Source: Burkholderiaceae bacterium (lineage in GTDB: Bacteria; Pseudomonadota; Gammaproteobacteria; Burkholderiales; Burkholderiaceae_C). From it: DNA of 29,245 bases. The stretch is from assembly GCA_017853735.1 (NCBI GenBank), contig JAFMJA010000002.1, positions 1-29,245 of the forward strand, in the 5' to 3' direction. Each line of letters starts with the position of its first letter. Position 1 is the stretch's first letter. The position numbers and the translations under genes were made by a program. The notes beneath the pieces were generated by a model that saw only the letters and a program-made list of their open reading frames with translations, was not told the origin of the DNA and ran no database searches. Positions 8,276 through 16,007 of the stretch are shown here, in pieces.

Positions 8276-9171
8276 GCTGGTTTGACAGTTTTGTGGCGCG
8301 ACGGTTCGAGGTCAATGGGGTTGAAATCCACGCCCGCGTACCTGCGGCTGAACAAGGCGGCAGGCCCGCCCTTTTGCTGCTGCACGGTTTTCCGCAGTCC
8401 CATGTGATGTGGCATCGGGTCGCACGCATGCTGGAAGGTGAATACTGGATCGTGCTGCCAGATCTGCGCGGATACGGCGATTCGGCCAAACCGGCCGGAT
8501 TGCCCGACCACGCCAACTACAGCAAGCGCACCATGGCCCAGGACATGGTGGATGTGATGGACCTCTTGGGCTGTGCCGAATTTTTTCTCTGCGGGCATGA
8601 CCGCGGCGGCAGGGTGGCACACCGCCTGGCTTTGGATCATCCGGAAAAGGTGCGCAAGCTGTGCGTGCTTGATATTGCCCCGACTCTGGACATGTATGAA
8701 GCCACCGACATGGACTTTGCCCGAGCTTATTACCATTGGTTTCATCTGATCCAGCCCTGGCCCCTGCCGGAAAAAATGATTGGTGCTTGTGCGCGCGACT
8801 ATCTGCACGCCAAGTTGGGAGGCTGGGGCAGCCAGGGGCTGAATGCGTTTGAAGCCCAGGCGCTGGCTGAATACGAGCGCTGCTTTTGCGCGCCTGAGGC
8901 TATTCATGGTGCTTGTGAAGACTACCGCGCCAGCGCTGGCATTGATCTGGAGCACGACCGGGCCAGTCGAGCCCGAGGTGACAAGCTGCTATGCGATGTC
9001 CAGGTCCTGTGGGGCGAGCGAGGGGTGGTGCACCGGCTGTTTCGACCGCTGGATCTTTGGCAGGCACAGTGTGCCGGCCAGGTTAGCGGCCAGGCTGTGT
9101 CAGCCGGACACTTTATCCCGGAAGAAAAACCTCTAGACACTGCCGCCGCACTGCGGGCTTTCTTTCGCTGA
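8272..9171 (+). CDS. Alpha/beta hydrolase, predicted fluoroacetate/haloacetate dehalogenase
   Basis: A 299-residue alpha/beta hydrolase predicted to displace the halogen of haloacetates, including fluoroacetate, giving glycolate. Counting codons from 8272, the nucleophile Asp is D110 in GHDRGGR, the acid is D134 in VLDIAP, and the base is H280 in AGHFIPEEKP. From memory these match the triad of the characterised Rhodopseudomonas enzyme RPA1163. Arg111 and Arg114 for the carboxylate, His155 and Trp156 (in YYHWFHLIQ) and a Tyr at 218 for the fluoride pocket are also in place. HGFPQSHVMW gives the oxyanion region. It overlaps pncC by four bases. Epoxide hydrolase is the main alternative, but the RGGR and HW residues argue against it. 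Confidence 0.85.
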   Translation: MSWFDSFVARRFEVNGVEIHARVPAAEQGGRPALLLLHGFPQSHVMWHRVARMLEGEYWIVLPDLRGYGDSAKPAGLPDHANYSKRTMAQDMVDVMDLLGCAEFFLCGHDRGGRVAHRLALDHPEKVRKLCVLDIAPTLDMYEATDMDFARAYYHWFHLIQPWPLPEKMIGACARDYLHAKLGGWGSQGLNAFEAQALAEYERCFCAPEAIHGACEDYRASAGIDLEHDRASRARGDKLLCDVQVLWGERGVVHRLFRPLDLWQAQCAGQVSGQAVSAGHFIPEEKPLDTAAALRAFFR

Positions 9172-9184
9172 CAGGGGAGCTGGC

Positions 9185-9982
9185 CTAGTTGGCCCCGTGG
9201 CATTTCTTGTATTTTTTCCCGCTGCCGCACCAGCATAGCTCGTTGCGCCCTGGCGCGGCCTCCTTGCGCACAGTCTGCACCCGCGGACCCAGGCTGCGCC
9301 AGAGCTCGCGCAATTCGTAGACCGCCCAGATGGCTGCGCCAAAATCTTCCAGGCGCGCCGCGCTCAAAGAAGGCGGGTCCTGCTCGTCAAAGGGAGAAAT
9401 GGTGGGCGCATCGCGGTCATCTTCCAGCAGCGCGGCAACTGACTGCAACGCCTCTTGCAGCCATTGGGCCTCTTCCTGATTGCGTGGTGGCGCCCAGTCC
9501 TCCGTCCAATGCTCGACCGCGGCCATAAACCCGAGTGCCCACACCTGCGCAAACGATGGCAGTTCCTGATCGTCAAACTTGGAGCGCTCGTTCGGCGGCA
9601 AGGCAGCCACCATGGCGCGCACATCCATCACCTCGGGGTGATAGCAAGCCGGATCGTCCAGCGACTCGACCGCATCGTTGTTCAGTGCGGCGGCCACTTC
9701 ATTCCAGCGGCGCATCCAGAGCGACATGAATTCTGCAGCCTGGGCCTGGTCGCGAAAAGCGCCTGCGCTCTGGCTATCGCCAAAGTCGAGCAACACAGGC
9801 AGGTATTCGCTTGGCATGATCAGGCGACGGCAGCAGATCAACGCTGCCAGAAAGCCCTCGCAAAATTCCCATTGCGGAGTTTCCTCATGCCGCGTGCGCA
9901 TATCGTCCAGAATATCTTCGAGCCGATCAAAATCCTGAGGCTCCATGGGCTTGGCGCCCGAAGGTGTGGCAGCTGAGGTCAT
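9185..9982 (-). CDS. YecA/UPF0149 family protein with C-terminal SEC-C zinc motif
   Basis: A 265-residue protein of unknown exact function. The N-terminal three quarters is an acidic helical UPF0149/YecA-type domain (LEDILDDMRTRHEE, EFCEGFLAALICC). The last 20 residues form a SEC-C metal-binding motif with the CWCGSGKKYKKCH pattern, the same knuckle found at the SecA C-terminus. In other bacteria such proteins are suspected to act in translation- or secretion-related quality control. The ATG at 9982 is chosen because it overlaps the PIN gene stop by four bases (ATGA), although the frame is open a further 19 codons. It converges with the dehalogenase gene with only 13 bp between stops. Confidence 0.85.
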   Translation of the reverse strand: MTSAATPSGAKPMEPQDFDRLEDILDDMRTRHEETPQWEFCEGFLAALICCRRLIMPSEYLPVLLDFGDSQSAGAFRDQAQAAEFMSLWMRRWNEVAAALNNDAVESLDDPACYHPEVMDVRAMVAALPPNERSKFDDQELPSFAQVWALGFMAAVEHWTEDWAPPRNQEEAQWLQEALQSVAALLEDDRDAPTISPFDEQDPPSLSAARLEDFGAAIWAVYELRELWRSLGPRVQTVRKEAAPGRNELCWCGSGKKYKKCHGAN

Positions 9983-10440
9983 ATGTCGGACCTGATGGTC
10001 ATGGGGAAAGACGAGATTGCAAATTTTGCACTGACCCAAACTCCCATGATGGACAAGGGTTTTGCCAGCTTGAGCAAGGCCTGATCCTTGCTGAGCAACT
10101 GGGCCCGGTGTGCCAGCGCCAGGTCGATGAACTGCTGATCGTCCTCATCCTCACACACAATGCAGGCCCTGTCAGCAGCTGGCACGATCTGGGCCAATCG
10201 ATCGAAGGCGTTGAGTACGCCCTGTGCCGACCGACCGGACTTGGCCAAATAGGTATCGAGTTGCGGGTATTGCAGCACACGCGCCAACTCATCTCGCATG
10301 CCGGAGGTGGCCAGCCACACCACGGCGGCCCCAGAGAGTGCCGCATGCAGCGGCTTGCTTGTTGGATCGTCAAAGACCAGCAGGTCGAGCACGATATTGG
10401 TATCGATCACCAGACTTTGCTGCAAACCTGTCATTGCCAT
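9979..10440 (-). CDS. PIN-domain putative ribonuclease
   Basis: A 153-residue PIN domain of the type annotated as a putative toxin-antitoxin toxin component (COG1569/TIGR00305-like). The metal-binding acidic residues are visible: Asp13 in VIDTNIVLDLL, a Glu in MRDELARVLQYP, and an acidic cluster EDEDDQQFIDLAL followed by AQLLSKDQALL. These proteins cleave single-stranded RNA in an Mg2+-dependent way. No small antitoxin gene lies on either side; its neighbours are an rRNA methyltransferase 10 bp upstream and the YecA gene overlapping by four bases. A longer in-frame start overlaps the methyltransferase and is not family-like. The ribosome binding site is poor, so expression may depend on coupling. 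Confidence 0.82.
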   Translation of the reverse strand: MAMTGLQQSLVIDTNIVLDLLVFDDPTSKPLHAALSGAAVVWLATSGMRDELARVLQYPQLDTYLAKSGRSAQGVLNAFDRLAQIVPAADRACIVCEDEDDQQFIDLALAHRAQLLSKDQALLKLAKPLSIMGVWVSAKFAISSFPMTIRSDI

Positions 10441-10450
10441 CCAAACCGGG

Positions 10451-11698
10451 TCAGGTCGCTCGAGCGGGTAAGGGGCGATGCGCCCCATCCATTTTTCCGG
10501 CCACCATCTCGAACTTGAACAGGCGGCACTCCAGCGGTCCGTTCCACATGGGCACCCGGCGTGAGGCATTCAAGCGCATCTTGCCGGGCAGTTTCATGTC
10601 CGGCGAGAGCACCCAAGCGGTCCAGCCGGTGTAGTTCTTTTTCCAATGTGCGGCCAATTTGCTGAAAAAATCTCCCTCGACTACAGATTCGGGCAACTCC
10701 CTCGCGCCAAAGCGGGCCCTGCCAGCAAATCCGCCCGCTTCAATGCGTTCACCGTAGGGTGGGTTGACCAGCATCAGCCCTGCTGTGGGCGTTGGCGGCA
10801 TCCGCTGCAAAGCATCGCCCCCCCGAAATTCGATCACCCCGGCGACTCCAGCGCGCTCGGCATTGCGCTGGGCAAAGTCCACCATCCGGTGCGACACATC
10901 GCTGCCGAAGACCACCGGCATGGCGGGCTTTCGAATTTGGGCGTTGGCCTGGTTTTTCAGTTCCTGCCAGCCACTCGCCTGGTAGGGCAGCAGTTTTTCA
11001 AAAGCGAACCTGCGCAGCAGCCCAGGGGCGATATTGCTGGCAATCTGGGCGGCCTCGATGGCGATGGTGCCACTGCCACAGCATGGGTCGTACAGCGGGA
11101 GCAGGTGCGCAGGATCCTCGGCCCAGCCGCTGGCCGCAAGCATGGCGGCAGCGAGAGTCTCCTTCAAAGGCGCGTCCCCCTTGTCAACACGCCAGCCGCG
11201 CTTGAACAGGGGCTCGCCAGAGGTGTCGATATACAAGGTCAGCAGGTCACTGGTCAGATGGACATACAAACGCACATCCGGCCAGCGGGTATCCACATTG
11301 GGCCGTGCGCCTTGCAGGTCTCGAAACCGATCGCATACCGCGTCTTTGATCTTGAGCGCGGCGAAGTTCAGGCTTTTCAGCGGGCTGTGCTGAGCAGTCA
11401 CCTCCACCTTGATACTTTGTCGGGGTGTCAACCACTGCTCCCATGGCACATCCCTGGCGCATGAATAGAGGTCTGCCTCGGCTCGATAGGGCTGGTGCGC
11501 CAGTTGCACCAACACACGCTGGGCAAGGCGGCTGTGCAAATTGAGCTGCATCGCAGCGTGCCAGCTCGCCTGCAACTGCACGCCACCACGCTGCTGCTGC
11601 AGAGCAGCTGCAGCACAATGAGTGATCTGCTGCACCTCCTGGGCAAGATAGAGCTCGGCGCCTGCTGCACAGGGCAAAAACAATCGGATCGAATTCAC
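10451..11698 (-). CDS. THUMP-domain class I SAM-dependent RNA methyltransferase (RlmL-like)
   Basis: Predicted to methylate a guanine N2 in 23S rRNA, as the first half of E. coli RlmL does. The 415-residue product has a THUMP RNA-binding domain in about residues 50-160 and a Rossmann methyltransferase domain after it. That domain contains DPCCGSG at 204-210 for SAM and NPPYGER at about 312 for catalysis. The RlmK domain present in the enteric fusion is absent, as in many beta-proteobacteria. The GTG at 11698 is preferred: it overlaps the rpoN stop (GTGA), has AGGGG six bases upstream, and starts with the family-like NSIRLFLPCAAG. A longer ATG frame would run 72 bp into rpoN. Confidence 0.9.
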   Translation of the reverse strand: MNSIRLFLPCAAGAELYLAQEVQQITHCAAAALQQQRGGVQLQASWHAAMQLNLHSRLAQRVLVQLAHQPYRAEADLYSCARDVPWEQWLTPRQSIKVEVTAQHSPLKSLNFAALKIKDAVCDRFRDLQGARPNVDTRWPDVRLYVHLTSDLLTLYIDTSGEPLFKRGWRVDKGDAPLKETLAAAMLAASGWAEDPAHLLPLYDPCCGSGTIAIEAAQIASNIAPGLLRRFAFEKLLPYQASGWQELKNQANAQIRKPAMPVVFGSDVSHRMVDFAQRNAERAGVAGVIEFRGGDALQRMPPTPTAGLMLVNPPYGERIEAGGFAGRARFGARELPESVVEGDFFSKLAAHWKKNYTGWTAWVLSPDMKLPGKMRLNASRRVPMWNGPLECRLFKFEMVAGKMDGAHRPLPARAT

Positions 11699-13230
11699 AA
11701 GCTGCCCCTGAGATTGGCAGGCGCAATCTTCAAGGCCTCGCGATATTTGGCCACGGTACGGCGTGCGCATTCGATGCCCTGCTCCTTCAGCATGGCTGAG
11801 AGTTGGTTGTCGGACAAGGGCTTGCCAGGGTTTTCCGCAGCGATGAATTGTCGAATCAGGGCCCGCACCGCAGTGCTCGATGCGCTGCCGCCGGCCTCGG
11901 TGCCCAGCCCGGAGCCGAAGAAGTATTTCAGTTCGAAAGTCCCAAACGGGGTAGACATGTACTTGGCTGTGGTCACGCGGCTGATGGTCGATTCATGCAG
12001 GCTCAGTTCTTCGGCGATCTCGCGCAGGACCAGGGGCCGCATGGCCAATTCGCCATGGAGAAAGAAGTTTCGCTGCCGCTCCACGATGGCCTGACTGACT
12101 CGAAGAATGGTGTCAAAGCGCTGCTGCAGGTTCTTGATAAACCAGCGTGCTTCCTGAAGCCGCTGGTGCAATCCCGAATTTGCCGCCGATTGGCCTTCCT
12201 TGGACTTGTGTCCTTTCAGGGCCTGCGCATAGATCTCATGCACACGCAGACGGGGCATCACTTCCGGGTTGATCTGCACCCGAAATCGGGTTTGCGGACC
12301 GTTGCCACGGCGCTGGACCAGAACATCGGGAACGATGATGTTGCGCTCGACACTGACAAATCGACGACCGGGCTTGGGTTCCAGGCGGGCAATCAAGGCC
12401 AGCGCCTGACGCACCAGCTCTTCACTGCTCTCACAGGCCAGCGCCAGACGGCGTGCGTCCCGCCGTGCCAGCTGTTCCATGGGCTGGGAGCACAGGCAGC
12501 ATGCCAGGTCACGTAGCGCCTGCGCTCTGGTCTCAGTCGCGGCCATGGCCTTGAGCTGCAAGATCAGGCATTCGGCCAGGTTGCGCGCGCCCACGCCCAC
12601 AGGCTCCAGGCTTTGCAGCAAGCCCAGGGCAACCACGAACCGATGCTGCAATTCTTCCCGCGCTTGATCATCCTCGCCGGCCAGGCTCAAGGCGAGTTCC
12701 TCCAAGGGTTCGCTCAGATAGCCATCCTCATCGAGCGACCCGATCAGAAAAGTCAGCGCTGCGCGATCTTCTTCGTCAAGTCTCAGCGCCAGCGCCTGAC
12801 GCGCCAGAAATTCTTGCAGGGATTCCTGCTGGTGCGAGAGCTCGGCCGCATCGGCAATCTCCTCATCGCCCGGGCTCGTCTTGCTGGCAGGCGCTTCACC
12901 GCCCCACTCGCTGTCCTCCAGCGACATTTCGACGCTACCGTCGCCCTCCCAGTCTTGCATGGATGCGCTCTCTGTGGCTTCGGCGGGGTCGCTCAACCAC
13001 TCTTCGGCCTGGGTCGGCTCATCCGCCTGTGGCTCGGCATCGGATCGAGTCAGGCCATAAGCCTCTTCGCCGGGAGAGTCGGTTTCGGCCTCCAGAAAGG
13101 GATTGTCGACCAGCATCTGTTCCACTTCCTGCTGCAACTCCAGTGTCGAGAGTTGGAGCAGGCGGATCGACTGCTGCAATTGCGGGGTAAGCGCAAGATG
13201 CTGTGAGATCCGAAGAGAAAGGCCGGGCAT
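11695..13230 (-). CDS. rpoN: RNA polymerase sigma-54 factor
   Basis: Directs RNA polymerase to -24/-12 promoters, activated by AAA+ enhancer-binding proteins. The 511-residue product has the glutamine- and leucine-rich activator-interacting region at the N-terminus (LRISQHLALTPQLQQSIRLL). An acidic linker covers about 55-130, then the core-binding domain, the helix-turn-helix (LHESTISRVT) and the RpoN box ARRTVAKYRE at about 489-498. It shares one base with lptB (TAATG) and overlaps the downstream methyltransferase gene by four. The usual downstream hpf and ptsN/hprK genes are not next to it. Confidence 0.96.
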   Translation of the reverse strand: MPGLSLRISQHLALTPQLQQSIRLLQLSTLELQQEVEQMLVDNPFLEAETDSPGEEAYGLTRSDAEPQADEPTQAEEWLSDPAEATESASMQDWEGDGSVEMSLEDSEWGGEAPASKTSPGDEEIADAAELSHQQESLQEFLARQALALRLDEEDRAALTFLIGSLDEDGYLSEPLEELALSLAGEDDQAREELQHRFVVALGLLQSLEPVGVGARNLAECLILQLKAMAATETRAQALRDLACCLCSQPMEQLARRDARRLALACESSEELVRQALALIARLEPKPGRRFVSVERNIIVPDVLVQRRGNGPQTRFRVQINPEVMPRLRVHEIYAQALKGHKSKEGQSAANSGLHQRLQEARWFIKNLQQRFDTILRVSQAIVERQRNFFLHGELAMRPLVLREIAEELSLHESTISRVTTAKYMSTPFGTFELKYFFGSGLGTEAGGSASSTAVRALIRQFIAAENPGKPLSDNQLSAMLKEQGIECARRTVAKYREALKIAPANLRGSL

Positions 13231-14009
13231 TACATCTTGAAGTGCTCACCGAGATAGACCCGGCGCACATCGGCGTTGTTGACAATCTCGGCCGGCGTAC
13301 CCTGGGCCAATACCTGACCCTCGCTGATGATGTAGGCGTGGTCGCAAATACCCAGAGTCTCGCGCACATTGTGGTCAGTGATCAGCACGCCGATGCCGCG
13401 TTCCTTGAGGAAGCGGATGATGCGCTGGATCTCAATCACTGCAATTGGGTCGATGCCGGCAAAGGGCTCATCCAGCAATATGAAACGTGGCTGAGTGGCC
13501 AGAGCGCGGGCAATCTCGACCCGACGCCGCTCTCCGCCGGACAAGGCCATTGCCGGGGAGTCGCGCAAATGTTCCACGCGCAGTTCCTGCAGCAGCTGCT
13601 TGAGTCGTAGCTCAATCTGTTCTTGGCGCATGGGCCGGCCTTGCGCATCTCGCTGCAGCTCAAGCACTGCGCGCACATTGTCTGCCACATTCAGCCGGCG
13701 AAAGATGGAGGCCTCCTGAGGCAAGTAGCTCAGACCCAATTGGGCCCTGCGGTGGATCGGCATATGCGCGACCGGCTGTCCGTCAATCGAGATATCTCCG
13801 GCGCTGGCGCGCACCAGCCCGACGATCATGTAAAAAGAGGTGGTCTTTCCCGCGCCGTTGGGACCGAGCAGGCCGACCACTTCACCCTTGCGTACAGACA
13901 AGGAGACGTCTTTCACAACTTCCCGGCTGCCATAGTGCTTGCGCAAGTGAAAGGCCTCCAGCCGGCTGTCGCCGGGCTCAGCCTTCACCGCCTTGTCTCG
14001 GCTATTCAC
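13230..14009 (-). CDS. lptB: LPS export ABC transporter ATP-binding protein
   Basis: Cytoplasmic ATPase of the LptB2FG complex that extracts lipopolysaccharide from the inner membrane. The 259-residue protein shows Walker A GPNGAGKTT at residues 49-57, the Q-loop region YLPQEASIFRRL, the ABC signature LSGGERRR, Walker B FILLDEPFAGIDP, and the switch His in LITDHNVRE. The GTG at 14009 overlaps the lptA stop (GTGA). About 16 poorly conserved residues precede the ABC fold, so an internal start is possible. LptF and LptG are elsewhere. Confidence 0.95.
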   Translation of the reverse strand: MNSRDKAVKAEPGDSRLEAFHLRKHYGSREVVKDVSLSVRKGEVVGLLGPNGAGKTTSFYMIVGLVRASAGDISIDGQPVAHMPIHRRAQLGLSYLPQEASIFRRLNVADNVRAVLELQRDAQGRPMRQEQIELRLKQLLQELRVEHLRDSPAMALSGGERRRVEIARALATQPRFILLDEPFAGIDPIAVIEIQRIIRFLKERGIGVLITDHNVRETLGICDHAYIISEGQVLAQGTPAEIVNNADVRRVYLGEHFKM

Positions 14010-14614
14010 TTGGCAGCACCGCCCAGAGCGTTGCTGGGGCGTAGCGCCGGCACCGGTGCGGCGGCCGGAGCCGGCGCCGAATCGCTCGGCTTGGGCGTGA
14101 GCAGGGCGCGCACCCGCCCCTTTGAGCCACCGCTTCGGGCAGTGCCGCCATCGACAGTGAACACATCCGTTGCATTGTCATAGCGGATGATGTCGCCGGT
14201 CACCTCATCGGCCAGGGTGGCTCCGCGCAAGCGCCTCATCTGCGCCCGCTTGATAAATTTCACAGTGTCGGCACGCCCATCGTATTCAATGGTTTCTCCC
14301 TCACCTTCGATGTACTCGTCCACACCTTCGCGCTTTTGGCGGAAAAAGGCCAGCTGTCCTGGCTCGGCGAAGACCACACCGTACTGGAATCCTTCAGGGT
14401 CTTGTTTGACCTCCATGCGCGCGCCACGGATAAGAATGGTTCCCTTGGTCAGAACCACGCTGCCAGTGAAAACGCTGATCTGTTTGAGGTCGTCGTAACG
14501 CAGCGCGTCAGACTCGATGTTCATCGGCTTGTTACGGTCGGCTTTTTCGGCTAGGGCAGCACCGCCAAACAGAGCAAGAAAAGCCGCCGAAAAGAGTGCA
14601 AGGACGAGTCTCAT
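14006..14614 (-). CDS. lptA: Lipopolysaccharide transport periplasmic protein LptA
   Basis: Periplasmic bridge protein that carries LPS from LptC to the outer-membrane LptDE complex. The 202-residue precursor starts with a clear Sec signal peptide (MRLVLALFSAAFLALFGGAALA, cleavage near residue 22). The OstA/LptA beta-jellyroll follows, with typical phrases such as PMNIESDALRYDD, TGSVVLTKGTILI and GDIIRYDNATDVFTVDGG. The C-terminal 40 residues are Ala/Pro-rich and probably disordered. The ATG at 14614 is chosen because the signal peptide starts there; upstream in-frame codons look non-coding. It begins 64 bp after dsbA. LptC, often its upstream neighbour, is not in the window. Confidence 0.94.
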   Translation of the reverse strand: MRLVLALFSAAFLALFGGAALAEKADRNKPMNIESDALRYDDLKQISVFTGSVVLTKGTILIRGARMEVKQDPEGFQYGVVFAEPGQLAFFRQKREGVDEYIEGEGETIEYDGRADTVKFIKRAQMRRLRGATLADEVTGDIIRYDNATDVFTVDGGTARSGGSKGRVRALLTPKPSDSAPAPAAAPVPALRPSNALGGAAK

Positions 14615-14678
14615 GGGGCATGAATCTTGCTTGTAATACATGGCAAGCATTGTAGCGGCCTGCCGCGGCCCCGCGCGC

Positions 14679-15323
14679 TCAGCGGGCCCGAACGCTGGCA
14701 ACCAATTGCTCGACCACCTGCAAGGCCCGCTCCATATTCTTGGCATAGGTGCCATCGGTGTAGAAGCGACCGGCCACCCCCAGGGCTGGCACGCCCTCCA
14801 CCTTGTAGGCGTTTTGCAACTGGGTGGCCCGCCCTGATTTGGAGGCCACTGAAAAAGAGTTGTACTGCTCGCTGAATTTTTGCCGGTCTATCCCTTGTTT
14901 GGCCACCCAGTCCGCAATGGTCTCAGGCCGGTCCAGCCGTATGCGCTCGACATGGATCGCATAGAAGACCTTGGCATGGAGCTTATCAACCAGATCCATG
15001 GCCTCCAGCGCATAAAAGAGGCGCTGCTGCGGCTCGAAGTCCTTGCGAAACGCCACCGGCACACGACGTACCACCACATCCTTGGGCAAGCGCCTGATCC
15101 AAGCTTCCAGCGTCGGCTCAAAGGCATTGCAGTGCGGGCAGCTGTACCAGAAAAACTCGACCACCTCAATCTTGCCTGCCGGCGCTTCCACCGCAGCGGG
15201 GGTGTCCAACACCAGGTAGTCCTCGCCCGCACGCGCGCGGTTGCCTTGCGCGCGGCCGGGCGAAGCCGCCAGGCCCAGTGGCCCCAGCACAGCAAGCGTC
15301 TGGCAAAAATCTCGACGGTCCAT
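14679..15323 (-). CDS. dsbA: Thiol:disulfide interchange protein DsbA
   Basis: Periplasmic oxidase that introduces disulfide bonds into secreted proteins. The 214-residue precursor carries the thioredoxin-fold active site CPHC at residues 62-65, within VEFFWYSCPHCNAFEP, and a cis-Pro region (VEGVPALGV) near the C-terminus. The ATG at 15323 has AGGAGA seven bases upstream and starts MDRRDFCQT. This gives a signal sequence with a twin-arginine-like RRDF motif followed by a short hydrophobic stretch ending at GRAQG. It lies 40 bp after the SPOR-protein gene on the same strand. Confidence 0.94.
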   Translation of the reverse strand: MDRRDFCQTLAVLGPLGLAASPGRAQGNRARAGEDYLVLDTPAAVEAPAGKIEVVEFFWYSCPHCNAFEPTLEAWIRRLPKDVVVRRVPVAFRKDFEPQQRLFYALEAMDLVDKLHAKVFYAIHVERIRLDRPETIADWVAKQGIDRQKFSEQYNSFSVASKSGRATQLQNAYKVEGVPALGVAGRFYTDGTYAKNMERALQVVEQLVASVRAR

Positions 15324-15363
15324 CTGTGGTTCTCCTAGTCGTCTTGGTTTCAACGGTCAAACT

Positions 15364-15999
15364 TTAGCGCTGAACACGCACCAGCGCAGACTCATGGCCT
15401 GCCGCTTCAATGCGCGCCTTGACCTTCTCGGCATCCTCGCGCTTGTCGAACGGGCCCACACGAACCCGATACACCATGCGGCCAGACTGCTCGCGCTCCA
15501 GCACCTTGGCCTCCACACCGGTCAAGGACAATTTGGCACGCTGGCTTTCAGCATCCTCGGGCGTGCGAAAAGCGCCAATCTGCACAAAATAGATAAACGG
15601 CTCGGCTGGCGTACCGGCCTGCCCACCAGCCTGCGCGCGGGCCAGCTCGCCCAAGGGATCGGCCGATACCGCTGGCTTGTTTTCAGGCTTGGCAGCAGCA
15701 GGCTCTGCAGTCGCTGGTGGCTTGGCGGGGTTGGGCAGCACTTCCGTGGCTTTGCTCGCTGCCTTGCCCTGCAAGGGTGCGTTGGGGTCCCATCCCTTGT
15801 TCTTTGTCGCTTCGGCCGCGTCCTGTTCTGGGGTGCGGCTCTGCCCCTTGAAGACAAAAGGAATCGGCACCTTGGTGACATACACCGCCACCACCAGCGC
15901 AATGCTCAATCCGACCACCAGGCCAAGAACCAAACCCAAAAAGGTACCGCCGCCTTGCTGTCTCATGTCTTTGTTCCGTCCAGTCGCTGTGTTGCTCAT
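15364..15999 (-). CDS. SPOR-domain cell-division/envelope protein (FtsN-like)
   Basis: A 211-residue bitopic membrane protein. A short basic cytoplasmic tail is followed by one transmembrane helix at about 20-42 (GTFLGLVLGLVVGLSIALVV). Next comes a low-complexity Ala/Pro/Lys-rich periplasmic linker, then a SPOR domain at about 135-211 (YFVQIGAFRTPEDAESQRAKL, VYRVRVGPFDKREDAEKVKAR). SPOR domains bind denuded septal peptidoglycan, so a role in division like FtsN is likely. It begins 8 bp after the argS stop. A start at 15966 (MRQQGGG) is an alternative. Confidence 0.9.
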   Translation of the reverse strand: MSNTATGRNKDMRQQGGGTFLGLVLGLVVGLSIALVVAVYVTKVPIPFVFKGQSRTPEQDAAEATKNKGWDPNAPLQGKAASKATEVLPNPAKPPATAEPAAAKPENKPAVSADPLGELARAQAGGQAGTPAEPFIYFVQIGAFRTPEDAESQRAKLSLTGVEAKVLEREQSGRMVYRVRVGPFDKREDAEKVKARIEAAGHESALVRVQR

Positions 16000-16007
16000 G
16001 CAGGGAC

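Noticed and set aside
7954..8955. Minus-strand open frame across pncC and the dehalogenase
   Set aside because: Crosses two real genes in antisense and shows no coherent domain.
9185..10440. PIN and YecA genes as a classical toxin-antitoxin pair
   Set aside because: The YecA/SEC-C protein is 265 residues with a zinc motif and lies downstream; it does not resemble any known antitoxin.
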